The notes: generated from the letters alone by a model not told the origin. A stretch of 64,000 bases of DNA from Povalibacter uvarum (GCF_014202975.1 NZ_JACHHZ010000002.1:310001-374000); one strand, 5' to 3'. Positions 1 through 9,527 are shown, counted from the first letter of the stretch. Translations and numbers: made by a program.

Positions 1-95
1 CTCAGGCGCGCGACTCGTCCGGGCGGATCCGCGACCTCTTCGGCCGTGGCCACCCCCGCGAGGCAGAGCAGACTGATGAGCAACAGGCTACGCAT
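1..95 (-). CDS. N-terminus of a secreted DUF6600/FecR-like protein (partial)
   Basis: The ATG at 95-93 on the minus strand opens a frame that runs off the left edge. It begins MRSLLLISLLCLAGVATA, a clear Sec signal peptide, followed by EEVADPPGRVARL. A DPPGRVARL segment just after the signal peptide is typical of periplasmic proteins carrying DUF6600/FecR-like domains, from memory of the family. Only 31 codons are visible, so the family call is tentative, but the signal peptide and start are clear. It is transcribed divergently from the lipoprotein gene at 231. Confidence 0.6.
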   Translation of the reverse strand, partial: MRSLLLISLLCLAGVATAEEVADPPGRVARL

Positions 96-214
96 GATTC
101 ACCGTACGTTGAAACACCGTTCGATCAGTGACCAGTCAACGCCCTGCGGGCGTACCAAGTTCGAGGGCATCATCGATCCGCGCGGGTGAACTCAGAGTGA
201 ACGATTTCCGCTGC

Positions 215-220
215 TAAACT
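215..220 (+). promoter_or_regulatory. Candidate -10 element (TAAACT) very close to start codon
   Basis: TAAACT lies 10 nt before the ATG at 231. Transcription would begin only a few bases before the ATG, giving an almost leaderless mRNA. No convincing -35 is visible. Confidence 0.3.
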
Positions 221-230
221 GAACGGCGCC

Positions 231-1148
231 ATGAATACCAGACCCATTCTCCGCGAACTCGCCGGAGTCGTCCTGATTCTGATGTCAGTCGGCGGATGCG
301 GATCCCAACCTGAACGACCCAAGGAAGGCGCCCCCCAGCGTTCCACCAGTTCCGCGGTCCCGGACGCGCTGCTGGCTGACGCTATGCGGCGACATAATCA
401 GGATCCGGCCCAGTCGCTCGCTTTGGTCGCCGAGGCGGCTGCCAAAGCGCCGAGCCGGCCCGATATCTTGTGGCTGTATGTGCAGCTCTGCGCGCGGGCG
501 ACGGGCTGCGAGCCCGAGGAAGCCGAGGCACGCCTGCGCAAGCTCGACCCCGACAATGCAGCGGCATGGCTCGGTGCGTTCACACGCACGCATGCGCGTC
601 GCGATGTCGCGGCACAGAATGAAATTCTCGACGCGATGAGTCGTAAAGCGCGCTTTGATATCTACTGGAATTCGCTGGTATCGAAGATCACGCGCGCCGT
701 CGGCCCCGCGCCTGTCCCTGAAACGTCACTGACCGAGCCGCTGACGACGACCATGAACGCAGTCATCGGCTGGCTCTCGGGCATTGCGTTGCCGAGTTTC
801 GCACCCCTCGGCGACACATGCCTGAAGACGACGAATCCCGCGACGGCCGAGCGCTGCCGCGGCATCGCGAAAGCGCTGATGCAAGGCGACAGCATGATCG
901 CGGGCGGCATGGGAATCAGCATCATGGAAAAAGTTGCGCAGCCCGCGAGCGAAGAGGCGATGGCGATGGTCACGCATCGCACCCGGTCCGCCTACCAGCT
1001 CGAAACCGCGGGCGCGATCGTCTCGGCACAAGTCGAACAGGACAAGTTCACCCGCGAAATGCTCGAGCTGATGAGCACGCTGCGCCGCGAGCAGGATGTC
1101 TATATTGCGATCATCCGGTGGGCGGGGAAGCCGCTGGAGCCGCAATAA
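231..1148 (+). CDS. Uncharacterised lipoprotein
   Basis: The 305-residue product has a hydrophobic signal (LAGVVLILMSVGGC) with a lipobox ending at Cys23, so it should be lipidated and envelope-anchored. The mature part is helical and soluble-looking, with an Ala- and Glu-rich stretch around residues 60-110 that could be TPR-like. I recognise no catalytic motif. It stands alone between a divergent DUF6600-like gene and convergent rdgC, which ends 11 bp downstream. Codon use looks like the neighbours. The function is unknown. Confidence 0.8.
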   Translation: MNTRPILRELAGVVLILMSVGGCGSQPERPKEGAPQRSTSSAVPDALLADAMRRHNQDPAQSLALVAEAAAKAPSRPDILWLYVQLCARATGCEPEEAEARLRKLDPDNAAAWLGAFTRTHARRDVAAQNEILDAMSRKARFDIYWNSLVSKITRAVGPAPVPETSLTEPLTTTMNAVIGWLSGIALPSFAPLGDTCLKTTNPATAERCRGIAKALMQGDSMIAGGMGISIMEKVAQPASEEAMAMVTHRTRSAYQLETAGAIVSAQVEQDKFTREMLELMSTLRREQDVYIAIIRWAGKPLEPQ

Positions 1149-1159
1149 GCGCCAGTCCT

Positions 1160-2074
1160 CTAGGCTGCCTTCTTCTCCTGCTGCGGCTCGCCGCCCAGCG
1201 CTTCTCTCAGGTCGCTTAGCATCTGCGTCAGCTCGCCCGTCATCAGCAGGAAATCGATGTCGAACTGTTCTTCCGGCGACACGGTTTCGTCGTCGGACTT
1301 CTCCTTGACCATCTCCAGGAACTCGACGCGCTTCACCTGCAGCTTGTCGGTAAGAACGAACGCGATGCGATCGCTCCACGTCAGGCCGAGCCGCGTCGGG
1401 TATTTGCCCGACGAAAGATGCGCCTGGATTTCCTTGGTCTCGAGCGGGTGACGCACGTAGCGAACAGTAGCCTTGGTCTTGTCGGCGGTCTGCAGTTCGA
1501 GATCCTGGTCGATCACGAAACGCAGCGGCGCGTCGCCCAGCGAAAGCCACGCACCCATCGAGGCATGGGGAACGAGCTGAGTCTCGAGGAACTGCACGGG
1601 CAGGCTGCCGAGCGTGTCGCGCAACGTTTCGACGAGTTCGTCGGCGCGCGCGCCGCCTGCAGCATCGACCACGAACCAGCCATTGGCCGGATCGATCCAC
1701 GCGCGCGTGATGCGGCGACGCGATAGTGCGCGAGCACGCAGCTCTTCGGTCACTCGGTCCTTCAACTCGCGCATCTGCCGGCGCCCGACAGGGAATCCCT
1801 GCTGCTCCGCCAGCTCCGCGGCGCGCTCGTTCGTCACCTGCTTGATGATCGACGACGGCAGCAGCTTCTGCTCGACGCCGAGCGCGATCAGATGCTGACC
1901 GTTCGTCGTGTGCACGTAGCGCTGCGCCGGGCTCGAATGCACCCAGCCACGGCTGAACATCTCGAAACTGTTCGGCGCCTGCAGCGGACGATTGGAGAGG
2001 CGGCTCTCCAGTTCCACGGTGGGAATGGACCAGCCTTCAGGCAGGCGATAGATGATGAGATTCTTGAACCACAT
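1160..2074 (-). CDS. rdgC: Recombination-associated protein RdgC
   Basis: RdgC is a ring-forming double-strand DNA-binding protein that limits RecA activity. The 304-residue product starts MWFKNLIIYRLPEGW, matching the conserved N-terminus of the family (E. coli starts MLWFKNLMVYRL). It keeps the family landmarks LPSSIIKQ, ATVRYVRH-like strands and the near-C-terminal DFLLMTGEL, and its length is normal for RdgC (about 300). An in-frame start 38 codons upstream is possible, but that extension is not conserved and includes family C-like repeat sequence, so 2074 is chosen. It is monocistronic and convergent with the upstream lipoprotein gene. Confidence 0.93.
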   Translation of the reverse strand: MWFKNLIIYRLPEGWSIPTVELESRLSNRPLQAPNSFEMFSRGWVHSSPAQRYVHTTNGQHLIALGVEQKLLPSSIIKQVTNERAAELAEQQGFPVGRRQMRELKDRVTEELRARALSRRRITRAWIDPANGWFVVDAAGGARADELVETLRDTLGSLPVQFLETQLVPHASMGAWLSLGDAPLRFVIDQDLELQTADKTKATVRYVRHPLETKEIQAHLSSGKYPTRLGLTWSDRIAFVLTDKLQVKRVEFLEMVKEKSDDETVSPEEQFDIDFLLMTGELTQMLSDLREALGGEPQQEKKAA

Positions 2075-2116
2075 GGGGAGCTCGAGGCCGCGCAAAGCGC
2101 CGGAGTATACGGACTC

Positions 2117-2142
2117 GAAGCGGATAGCGGATAGCGGATGGT
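2117..2142. repeat. Degenerate GCGGATA heptamer repeat (family C-like)
   Basis: AGCGGATAGCGGATAGCGGA-type tandem heptamers sit upstream of rdgC. They resemble the GCGGTTG/GCGGTTA heptamers found at other gene boundaries in the window (20551, 35654, 52384, 53793, 61584). Confidence 0.5.
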
Positions 2143-2236
2143 GACTGGACGGAGCGATCGCGCGGATGCTCTCAGGCGAATCAGTCACATGCGCGCTGAC
2201 GAGAATGAAAAGCCTGAATTGACGCCGGAGTGGTTG

Positions 2237-3274
2237 CTATCCGGCTCTTTTTGCGAGCAGCACCGAATCCCCGAACTCGTGTGTCCGGAAATCCTCGCGA
2301 TTCAGCGCTTCGTCCATCCGCGTGAGCGTGTCCGGTCCGGCGAACGCATGCAGCAGTTCATGATGACTCGTCCGCGGCTCATGCGTGCCGCTGAGGATCG
2401 TGTCCACGACACGCAGGCGGGTCGCAGTTGCGATTCGTTGATCGGCCATCGCGAGGCCTGGACGAATGCTCTCGCGTCCGCCGATCGCATGCTCGAGCGC
2501 GCGGACTACCGTAGTACCCACCGCGATGATGCGGCGCTTTCGAGTGAGCGCGCGATTGATCGCCGTCGCCGCGGTGAACGAAATTTCGTACGGTTCGTCG
2601 AACGGCAGGCGCGCATCCAGTGATGCATCGCCTGTCGAAGAAATGCCGGCGGCATGAGTAATCGTCGTGAACTCGATGCCGCGATGGCGCATCGCTGCCA
2701 GCAACTGCCAATCCAGAACGAATCCCGCGGACGGCGGTTCGTACGCAACCGGCATGCCCGCGATGGGCGTCCAGACATCCCACAACTCGAGTGGCTGCGA
2801 AACATGTGCGTACTGAATCGGCCGACCGTGTGCTGCGAGACCTGCCCAAAGCGCCGCGGGCGATCCGAAACGAATCGCCAGCAGTCGCGGATGGTCGAGC
2901 ACTGCTTCGACATGGGCAGTCAGCGGCCCGAGCTCGAGCACATCGCCGACATCAAAGTGCGGCGGCGCTGCACGATGTTCGGTGCGCGTCCTGTAGTCGC
3001 CAGCCCCGAAGGCAACAGCGATGAATCGATGCAGGTCCTCACTCGCCAGCGAGCGCCGGCCGGCAAGCCGGAGCTCGATCGGCGATCGCGTCGGCGCATG
3101 CACTCCCTGCAGGCTTGCCGGCATCGTTGCTGCATCGTTGGCAACGACGAGATCACCCGCTTCGAGCAGGTCGATCAAGCCGGCCCTCGGCAGAACACGC
3201 ATTCGACCGAGCTCATCGACATGCAGGAGCTTCGCGCCGAGCGGCCGTTGAATCGGCGCAGTCGCTGCCAGCAT
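2237..3274 (-). CDS. Divergent QueA-like protein (SAM:tRNA ribosyltransferase-isomerase family)
   Basis: The 345-residue product has QueA-family features: an N-terminal block with DLLEAGDLVVANDAATMPASL (compare the GDLLVFNNTRV block of QueA), a C-terminal RRIIAVGTTVVRALE (compare NRVIAVGTTSVRSLE) and a final TSHHELLHAF segment. QueA transfers the ribosyl group of SAM to 7-deazaguanine in tRNA to make epoxyqueuosine. The normally strong AAPTAGLHF and LHVGAGTF motifs are here altered to PPSAGFVLD and ITHAAGIS, so this is a divergent paralogue and its substrate may differ. Its ATG overlaps the stop of the upstream SDR gene as TGATG at 3276-3272, so the two are translationally coupled. Confidence 0.75.
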   Translation of the reverse strand: MLAATAPIQRPLGAKLLHVDELGRMRVLPRAGLIDLLEAGDLVVANDAATMPASLQGVHAPTRSPIELRLAGRRSLASEDLHRFIAVAFGAGDYRTRTEHRAAPPHFDVGDVLELGPLTAHVEAVLDHPRLLAIRFGSPAALWAGLAAHGRPIQYAHVSQPLELWDVWTPIAGMPVAYEPPSAGFVLDWQLLAAMRHRGIEFTTITHAAGISSTGDASLDARLPFDEPYEISFTAATAINRALTRKRRIIAVGTTVVRALEHAIGGRESIRPGLAMADQRIATATRLRVVDTILSGTHEPRTSHHELLHAFAGPDTLTRMDEALNREDFRTHEFGDSVLLAKRAG

Positions 3275-4011
3275 CAGGCAACTCCAGCCAGCTGACGCTC
3301 GGAGCTCGGCAGCAAGTCGACGACCGCCGCGATCACTTCGCGCGCCGACTCGTGCGGCGACTTGAGTTCGGCGCGATTCGCTTCGGGCACTGCGAGTGCG
3401 TGCAGCGGCGTATCCATGTCGCCGGGATCGAGCGCGAGGAATCGAACTCCTTCCGCTGCCAGCTCCTCGTTCCAGATGCGCGTCATGTGCGCCAGTGCCG
3501 CCTTGCTCGCACCGTAAGCACCCCAACGCGCATAGGCATTCACAGCGGCATCGCTCGAGATGTTGATCACTATCGCACCGCGCCCCTGGCGTGCCGATGC
3601 AGCAAGCGCACCGAGCACTGCGCGCGTCAGCCGGAATGGTCCGAGCACGTTCGTATCGAGTGCGCGCACGAAATCTTCGCATTCGGTGTCAGCAAGCAAT
3701 GCGAGCGGCGTCGGCCCGAGGTCAGATGCATTGTTGATGAGGACGTCGAGCCCGCCGAGCGGCCCCAGCACCTGGAACGCGATGCGATGGATGTCCTGCT
3801 TCACGGAAACGTCGCCGACGATGCCGTGCGCACCGGGATGCAGACGCTCGACTTCGGCGACGCGCGTGCGAGTGCGAGCGACGAATGCAATCTGTGCTCC
3901 GCGCCGACTGAGCTCATCAACGAGCGCGGCGCCGAGCCCTGAAGTGCCGCCGGTGACGGCGACTCGCAGACCGCGGATCGGATCGTTGCCGGGTTGCTGC
4001 CCCTGAGTCAT
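3274..4011 (-). CDS. Short-chain dehydrogenase/reductase
   Basis: This is a classical SDR of 245 residues. The NAD(P)-binding TGGTSGLG is at residues 20-27, NNAS is near 93, and the catalytic Ser is around 152. The YxxxK pair is Y166/K170 in AYGASK. Substrate is unknown. The start at 4011 is chosen over an ATG 10 codons upstream because AGGAG lies 8 bases before it. The gene is coupled to the downstream QueA-like gene and is divergent from the XRE-cupin regulator, with about 58 bp between starts, so that regulator could control this pair. Confidence 0.9.
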   Translation of the reverse strand: MTQGQQPGNDPIRGLRVAVTGGTSGLGAALVDELSRRGAQIAFVARTRTRVAEVERLHPGAHGIVGDVSVKQDIHRIAFQVLGPLGGLDVLINNASDLGPTPLALLADTECEDFVRALDTNVLGPFRLTRAVLGALAASARQGRGAIVINISSDAAVNAYARWGAYGASKAALAHMTRIWNEELAAEGVRFLALDPGDMDTPLHALAVPEANRAELKSPHESAREVIAAVVDLLPSSERQLAGVA

Positions 4012-4069
4012 GTGTGGTCTCCTGTTCGATGAATCGATCATAGAGACCGTCGCCCGCCTGCCAACGGCG

Positions 4070-4684
4070 ATGTCCGACGCATTGACGGAAGGTCACGATA
4101 ATGGACACGCCCTGATGGACACCCCCGGCCAAGTCGTGTCGCACCTGTCGCGCAATCTGCTGGCGCTGCGACACGTACGCAATCTCACCCAGGAAGCGCT
4201 GGCGAAGACGGCCGGCGTACCGCGGTCGACCATTGCCAACCTCGAGTCCGGCAACGGCAATCCCTCGCTGACTGTGCTGCTCAAGGTGTCGAACGCACTC
4301 GAGGTGCCGCTCGATGAGCTCCTGGCCTCGCCGCGAGCGAAGGTTCGCAAATGGGAGAAGAGCGAGCTCGCATCGCAAAGCGCGGGCCGCGGCATCACGA
4401 TCCGTTCGCTGATCACTGAGCGGATGCCGGAGGAATTGCTCAACGTCATGGAGTTCGCGCCCGGCGGTTCGATGCGCGGGTCGCCGCACCTCCCCGGCAC
4501 ACGTGAGTACTTCACCTGTCTCGGCGGGGAAGTGACGATCTTCGTCGCAGGCGAGCGCTACGATCTCGCCGCCGGCGACGTGCTCGCATTCCCTGGCAAC
4601 CTGCCCCACTCGTACCGCAACCCCGACACACATCGTCCGGCTCACGGCGTGTCGGCGGTCATCCTGGCTCGGTCGGGAGTTTGA
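4070..4684 (+). CDS. XRE-family regulator with C-terminal cupin sensor
   Basis: The N-terminal half has an XRE/Cro-type helix-turn-helix (LTQEALAKTAGVPRSTIANL). The C-terminal half has a cupin fold (REYFTCLGGEVTIFVAGERY, then LAAGDVLAFPGNLPHSY). This architecture is common in small-molecule-responsive regulators such as PuuR-like proteins. It is divergently transcribed from the SDR/QueA-like pair, so autoregulation and control of that pair are likely inferences. The start is uncertain: ATGs at 4010, 4070 and 4115 are in frame and none has a strong ribosome-binding site. 4070 leaves a normal divergent spacer. Confidence 0.85.
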   Translation: MSDALTEGHDNGHALMDTPGQVVSHLSRNLLALRHVRNLTQEALAKTAGVPRSTIANLESGNGNPSLTVLLKVSNALEVPLDELLASPRAKVRKWEKSELASQSAGRGITIRSLITERMPEELLNVMEFAPGGSMRGSPHLPGTREYFTCLGGEVTIFVAGERYDLAAGDVLAFPGNLPHSYRNPDTHRPAHGVSAVILARSGV

Positions 4685-4694
4685 GGAGAAGAGC

Positions 4695-4823
4695 GGAGTT
4701 TCACACGGAGCTCACGGAGTTCACGGAGCCGAGATCTGAAGGCCAAGTCAGGCAGGCTCGGGCATCAGTCGATCGAATTTTTTTCCTTCCTCCGTGTACT
4801 CCGTGAACTCCGTGTGAAACTCC
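4695..4823. repeat. Intergenic inverted repeat, family B (CACGGAG/CTCCGTG)
   Basis: A 34-nt left arm (4695-4728) and a 34-nt right arm (4790-4823) are inverted copies differing at 2 positions, around a 61-nt spacer with a run of seven T (about 4778-4784). Each arm contains the unit CACGGAG several times. It fills the gap between the convergent XRE-cupin and oxidoreductase genes, so it could fold in the 3' end of either mRNA. A sibling is at 16951-17034 and GC-richer relatives are at 10389 and 19836. Confidence 0.85.
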
Positions 4824-4826
4824 CAA

Positions 4827-5828
4827 TCAAGAAACCTTGAGAACGAGCTTGCCGGTGTTCTCGCCCTTGAACAGCTTGAGCAGCGTTTCGGGGAAGGTCT
4901 CGATGCCGGTGACGACGTCTTCGCGGGATTTCAGTTGGCCGGCTTTCAGCCAGCCGCCCATTTCACGCATTGCTTCGGGATAGCGGTCCGCGTAGTCGAA
5001 CACGACCATGCCCTTCATGCTCGCGCGATTGACCAGCAGCGACATGTAGTTCGAAGGGCCTTTCACGCCGCTCGTGCTGTTGTATTGCGATATGGCGCCG
5101 CAGATGACGATGCGTGCGTTGCGGGCAAGCTGCGTGAGCACTGCATCGAGGATGTCGCCGCCGACGTTGTCGAAGTAGACGTCGACGCCTTTCGGGCAAT
5201 GCTGGCGGAGCGACTTCTTCACGTCTTCCGACTTGTAATCGACGGCACCATCGAAGCCGAGGTCGTTGACGAGGTAGTCGCACTTCTCTCGGCCGCCCGC
5301 AATGCCGACGACGCGACAGCCTTTGATCTTAGCGATCTGTCCGACGACCGTTCCGACAGCTCCGGCGGCTCCAGACACAACAACGGTCTCGCCCGGCTTT
5401 GGCTGGCCGATGTCGAGCAATCCGAAATAGGCAGTGAATCCCGGCATTCCGAGCGTGCCGAGATACGTGGGCAGCGGCGCGAGCGATGGGTCGACTTTCG
5501 TGAGCGCCTTGCCGTCGAGCGTCGCGTACTCCTGGATACCCAGCGTGCCGTAGACGTGATCACCCGTTTTGAAGCCTGCGTGCTTCGATGCGACGACCTC
5601 GCCGACGCCGCCGGCGCGCATCACTTCGCCGATCTGCACCGGCGGGATGTACGACTTGCCTTCGTTCATCCACCCGCGCATCGCGGGATCGAGGGAAAGA
5701 TAGAGCGTGCGTACGAGAACCTCGTTGTCGCCCGGCTGGCGGACGGGCTCCTCGACGTAATTCCAGTCGGTGCGCTTGGGGGTGCCGACGGGTCGGGCGG
5801 CGAGACGGAACTGATGATTGGTCGTCAT
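4827..5828 (-). CDS. NADP-dependent oxidoreductase of the PTGR/CurA-type MDR family
   Basis: This 333-residue zinc-independent medium-chain reductase carries the family hallmarks LYLSLDPAMRGWM near the N-terminus, VVVSGAAGAVGTVVGQIAK as the Rossmann nucleotide site, and VDVYFDNVGG. Relatives (CurA, prostaglandin reductases, leukotriene B4 dehydrogenases) reduce the double bond of alpha,beta-unsaturated carbonyls with NADPH. The start at 5828 is set by GGGAGC just upstream and by homology at TTNHQFRLAARPVG. The gene stands alone. The physiological substrate cannot be read from sequence. Confidence 0.92.
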   Translation of the reverse strand: MTTNHQFRLAARPVGTPKRTDWNYVEEPVRQPGDNEVLVRTLYLSLDPAMRGWMNEGKSYIPPVQIGEVMRAGGVGEVVASKHAGFKTGDHVYGTLGIQEYATLDGKALTKVDPSLAPLPTYLGTLGMPGFTAYFGLLDIGQPKPGETVVVSGAAGAVGTVVGQIAKIKGCRVVGIAGGREKCDYLVNDLGFDGAVDYKSEDVKKSLRQHCPKGVDVYFDNVGGDILDAVLTQLARNARIVICGAISQYNSTSGVKGPSNYMSLLVNRASMKGMVVFDYADRYPEAMREMGGWLKAGQLKSREDVVTGIETFPETLLKLFKGENTGKLVLKVS

Positions 5829-5925
5829 GGCGATGCTCCCCTGTTTTCCAGGGGAGCATATGCCATTTGTGGAACCCGGTCTGCGAGCACGGCGTGCGCC
5901 CGCAGGGCAGACATCGGTGTTCGAG

Positions 5926-6510
5926 CTATTCCTCTTCTTCCTCGTCGTCCGCCGGCTCTTCGTCCTGGTCCACGTCGCCTTCGTCCTCATCGCCGCAATC
6001 CGCGCTGACCCAGCGGCCGCTCAGCGTGCCCTTCATGGTGAAGGTTTCGGTGCCGTCGCTCATCTTGATGTCGAGCGTGCCATTCATCGTCTCGGGCGTC
6101 GGCGCCTGGATCTTCAGCACACCGGTGCCCTTGTAGTCGCCCTCACACACCAGCCGCGCTTCCTGCGAAGTGCGGGTCGTGTTCACGATCGTCTGTTTGC
6201 AGTCCTTCGTATTGGACGACGCGAACGGATTCTCCAGGTCCTTTGCCGTGATGCAGTCGCGGGACGTTTCGCGAATCGGACCCTTCGCCGCTTCAGCGGC
6301 CAGGTCGGCGCGCATCTTCGCGAGCTGCTCCGGTGTCAGTTTTTGTCTGAGCTCCTTCGGGACCGGCATGCCGCTGAACTGCAGGGACGACTTGGTCTCC
6401 CAAAGGCCGGTTTTCACGTTCAGCTTTTCGGCGCTGGACACCAGCGCCGGCGCCAGCACGCAGGCGAACGCGACGATCAGTAAGTTGCGAGTCATGAACG
6501 ATCGAGTCAT
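5926..6510 (-). CDS. Secreted DUF3617-family protein with acidic tail
   Basis: The 194-residue product starts MTRSFMTRNLLIVAFACVLAPALVSSA, a signal peptide. The mature part begins KLNVKTGLWET, the usual opening of DUF3617 proteins (periplasmic, unknown role). It keeps paired Cys residues (SRDCITAKD, DCKQTI, LVCEGD, SADCGDE). The last 20 residues are almost all Asp/Glu, ending EEEEE, which is unusual. The start at 6510 has GGAG nearby; an ATG five codons later is possible. It is divergent from ligD. Confidence 0.8.
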   Translation of the reverse strand: MTRSFMTRNLLIVAFACVLAPALVSSAEKLNVKTGLWETKSSLQFSGMPVPKELRQKLTPEQLAKMRADLAAEAAKGPIRETSRDCITAKDLENPFASSNTKDCKQTIVNTTRTSQEARLVCEGDYKGTGVLKIQAPTPETMNGTLDIKMSDGTETFTMKGTLSGRWVSADCGDEDEGDVDQDEEPADDEEEEE

Positions 6511-6697
6511 GGACGATCTCCGAGGGACAGTGAATGCATTCAACATTGTCGTCGAGGCTGCGCTGCCGTTCATGCGCCGATAGAGCCACGGGGAATACCC
6601 GATCGCGAAACTGCGCACCGGCGGCCAGGAACGCCCGATCCAAGACACGCGTTCCTCTTTCCATCTAGCGTAATCGGACCGCAAACCGGAGCAGGCC

Positions 6698-9397
6698 ATG
6701 GCCACCCGCAATCGCAAGCTGTCGACCTATCGCGCCAAACGCGACTTTTCGAGGACTGCGGAGCCTAGCGGGGAACGACCGGTAAAAAAATCGCGGCAAT
6801 TGCGATTTGTGATCCAGAAACATGCCGCCCGCCGGCTCCACTACGACCTGCGGCTCGAGCTCGGGGGCGTCTTCAAGTCCTGGGCGGTCACCCGCGGCCC
6901 GTCCGTCGACCCGAGGGACAAGCGACTGGCGGTGGAAGTCGAGGATCATCCGCTCGACTACGGCGATTTCGAAGGGAGGATTCCCGCCGGCCAGTACGGG
7001 GGCGGCATTGTGCAGATGTGGGATCGCGGCTACTGGACACCGCAAGGCGATCTCGATGCCCAAGCACAACTGAAGAAAGGCGACCTGAAGTTCTCGCTCG
7101 AAGGCGAACGTCTCCACGGGAGCTGGGTGCTCGTGCGGATGCGCAACGATCGCACCGGCGGCAAACGCACCAACTGGCTGCTCATCAAGCATCGCGATCA
7201 GTTCGCGCGCGAAGGCGCCGCAGCCGAGAAGCTGCTGGCGGAAGATCGTTCAGTAGCCTCCGGCCGCAGGATGGCCCAGATCGAGGCTGGCAAGGGCGCT
7301 GCGCCGAAGGCCTTCATGACCGGGAAAGGCAGAGCGAAGGCGGATGCGGTGTGGCGATCCAGCCGCGATGACACCGCGCCAGAACCAGCGAAGCGCAAAG
7401 CGGCCCGCAAGTCAGCGTCGCGATCGACGGCCCGAATGCCGCGGTTCATCGAGCCGCAGCTGTGCAAGCTCGTGGAGCGGCCACCGAACGATGCTAGCTG
7501 GGCGCACGAGGTCAAGTTCGACGGTTATCGATTGCAGCTGCGGATCCAGGATGGCGAAGCTGAACTGCGCACCCGCAAAGGTCTCGATTGGACCCACAAG
7601 TTTCCGCGGATCGCCGCGGCAGCTGCTTCGTTGCCGGACAGCATCATCGATGGAGAAGTCGCCGCGCTGGACGACAGCGGTTCGCCGGACTTTGCGGCGC
7701 TGCAGGCGGCACTATCCGACGGCGACACGGCCGACCTCATCTTCTTCGCTTTCGATCTGCTGTTCGCGGAGGGCGGGAACCTGCAGTGGCAACCGCTTCG
7801 CGATCGCAAGGCCCGACTGAAAACCCTGCTCGCCGACCAGAAGAAGGGCAGCCTGCTGCGCTACGTGGATCACTTTCAGACCGCGGGCGACGCGGTGCTC
7901 CAGTCCGCATGTCGAATGAACCTCGAGGGGATCATTTCGAAGCGACTCGATGCGCCCTATCGTTCGGGCCGTTCCGGCGACTGGACGAAATCGAAATGCC
8001 GCGCGGGTCATGAAGTCGTCATCGGCGGATGGACGCACGAAGCGGGACACTTGCGTTCGCTGCTCGTTGGCGTGCATCGCGGACGGCACCTCGTTCATGT
8101 CGGACGCGTCGGTACAGGTTTCGGCGGCAACAAGCTGCGGCAGTTGATGCCGCGTTTGAAAGCACTGAAAAGCAAAGTGAGTCCGTTCGGCGGCGACAAC
8201 GCCCCGCGCGATGCACACGACATTCAGTGGGTGAAGCCGGATCTCGTGGCCGAAATCGAGTTCGCGGGCTGGACCGGCTCCGGCAACGTGCGGCAGGCGG
8301 CATTCAAGGGATTGCGCGCCGACAAACCTGCCGCGGAAGTCGAAGCCGAGAAACCCGCACCGGCCGAATCGACAGCCGTGGCGAAGCCCGCGCGAACTCG
8401 CCGCGGTGGCGGCAAGCGATCTGCCAGTGCCCGGTCCACAGCGGCCGGCCCGCCCACGGTCATGGGCGTTTCGATCTCGAGCCCGGACAAGCCGCTCTGG
8501 CCCGATGCGGGCGACGGCAGTCCGGCGACCAAACTCGACCTTGCGCAATACTTCGAAGCGGTCGGCGAATCGATGCTGCCGCACATCGAGGGCCGACCTT
8601 GTTCGATCCTTCGCGCACCCGACGGCATCGGCGACCAGATCTTCTTTCAGCGCCACGCGATGCCCGGGACGTCGAACCTGCTGACGCTCACGAAGATCGA
8701 AGGCGACAGCAAACCGTATCTGCAGATCGATCGCGTCGAGGCATTGATCGCAGTCGCGCAGACGGCGGGTATCGAGCTGCATCCATGGAACTGCCGACGC
8801 GGCTCGCCCGAAGTGCCCGGTCGCCTCGTGTTCGACCTGGATCCGGGTCCCGACGTCGAGTTCAGCGCGGTCGTCATGGCCGCCCGCGAACTGCATGATC
8901 GCCTCGAAGCGCTCGGCCTCGTTGCCTTCTGCAAGACCACGGGCGGCAAGGGCCTGCACGTCGTGACGCCGCTCGACAGCGACGGCAAGAAGGCGGTGAC
9001 CTGGGCACAGGCGAAGGCATTCGCACAAGCTGTATGCGGACAGATGGCGGCGGACAGCCCTGATCGCTATCTCATCAACATGTCGAAGAAACTGCGCGGG
9101 GGAAAGATCTTCCTCGACTATCTGCGCAATGACCGAATGGCGACCGCCGTCGCACCGTTCTCGCCACGGGCGCGAGCAGGCGCAGCGGTATCGATGCCGA
9201 TCGCGTGGACGCAGGTCAAGAGCGGGCTCGATCCCATGCGATACACGATCCGCTCAGCACCCGCGCTCATCCGCAAGAGCACGGCATGGGATGGCTACGA
9301 CGAGGGCGCGAGACCGCTCATGCCCGCGATCAAGGAGATCATGGGGTCGGCGAAGACGCGGACGCGGGAAGCGAAGCACACTGGAGCACGCGTTTAG
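6698..9397 (+). CDS. ligD: Multidomain NHEJ DNA ligase LigD (PE-LIG-POL order)
   Basis: The 899-residue protein has three domains in the order known from Pseudomonas LigD. A 3'-phosphoesterase occupies about residues 30-180 ([15 protein letters not shown]). An ATP-dependent ligase covers about 245-560, with the nucleotidyl-Lys motif EVKFDGYRL near residue 272 and [11 protein letters not shown] primase-like polymerase runs from about 590 to 890 ([19 protein letters not shown] with metal-binding Asp residues, [10 protein letters not shown]). Such enzymes repair double-strand breaks with Ku. No ku gene is in this window. A basic Ala/Lys linker joins the domains. The gene stands alone, divergent from the DUF3617 gene. 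Confidence 0.96.
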   Translation: MATRNRKLSTYRAKRDFSRTAEPSGERPVKKSRQLRFVIQKHAARRLHYDLRLELGGVFKSWAVTRGPSVDPRDKRLAVEVEDHPLDYGDFEGRIPAGQYGGGIVQMWDRGYWTPQGDLDAQAQLKKGDLKFSLEGERLHGSWVLVRMRNDRTGGKRTNWLLIKHRDQFAREGAAAEKLLAEDRSVASGRRMAQIEAGKGAAPKAFMTGKGRAKADAVWRSSRDDTAPEPAKRKAARKSASRSTARMPRFIEPQLCKLVERPPNDASWAHEVKFDGYRLQLRIQDGEAELRTRKGLDWTHKFPRIAAAAASLPDSIIDGEVAALDDSGSPDFAALQAALSDGDTADLIFFAFDLLFAEGGNLQWQPLRDRKARLKTLLADQKKGSLLRYVDHFQTAGDAVLQSACRMNLEGIISKRLDAPYRSGRSGDWTKSKCRAGHEVVIGGWTHEAGHLRSLLVGVHRGRHLVHVGRVGTGFGGNKLRQLMPRLKALKSKVSPFGGDNAPRDAHDIQWVKPDLVAEIEFAGWTGSGNVRQAAFKGLRADKPAAEVEAEKPAPAESTAVAKPARTRRGGGKRSASARSTAAGPPTVMGVSISSPDKPLWPDAGDGSPATKLDLAQYFEAVGESMLPHIEGRPCSILRAPDGIGDQIFFQRHAMPGTSNLLTLTKIEGDSKPYLQIDRVEALIAVAQTAGIELHPWNCRRGSPEVPGRLVFDLDPGPDVEFSAVVMAARELHDRLEALGLVAFCKTTGGKGLHVVTPLDSDGKKAVTWAQAKAFAQAVCGQMAADSPDRYLINMSKKLRGGKIFLDYLRNDRMATAVAPFSPRARAGAAVSMPIAWTQVKSGLDPMRYTIRSAPALIRKSTAWDGYDEGARPLMPAIKEIMGSAKTRTREAKHTGARV

Positions 9398-9432
9398 GCG
9401 GGCTTCAGGGACAACGTGTAACTTACCTCCAT

Positions 9433-9498
9433 GTCATTGCCGCGCAAGCGGGAATCCATCCGGACAAAGACATGGATTCCCGCTTGCGCGGGAATGAC
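9433..9498. repeat. Intergenic palindromic repeat, family A copy 1
   Basis: Arms 9433-9459 and 9472-9498 are inverted copies with one mismatch, each carrying CGCGCAAGCGGGAATCCAT. Each arm also contains a smaller palindrome (CCCGC..GCGGG). Related copies lie at 11393, 14709 and 47921. The type is a common dispersed intergenic repeat in proteobacteria. Confidence 0.9.
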
Positions 9499-9527
9499 GG
9501 ATACCACGACTCACGACCGATGCCCTC

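Noticed and set aside
7712-9028. 438-codon open frame antisense to ligD
   Set aside because: LigD domains are intact on the other strand over the same interval; no protein signature on the minus strand.
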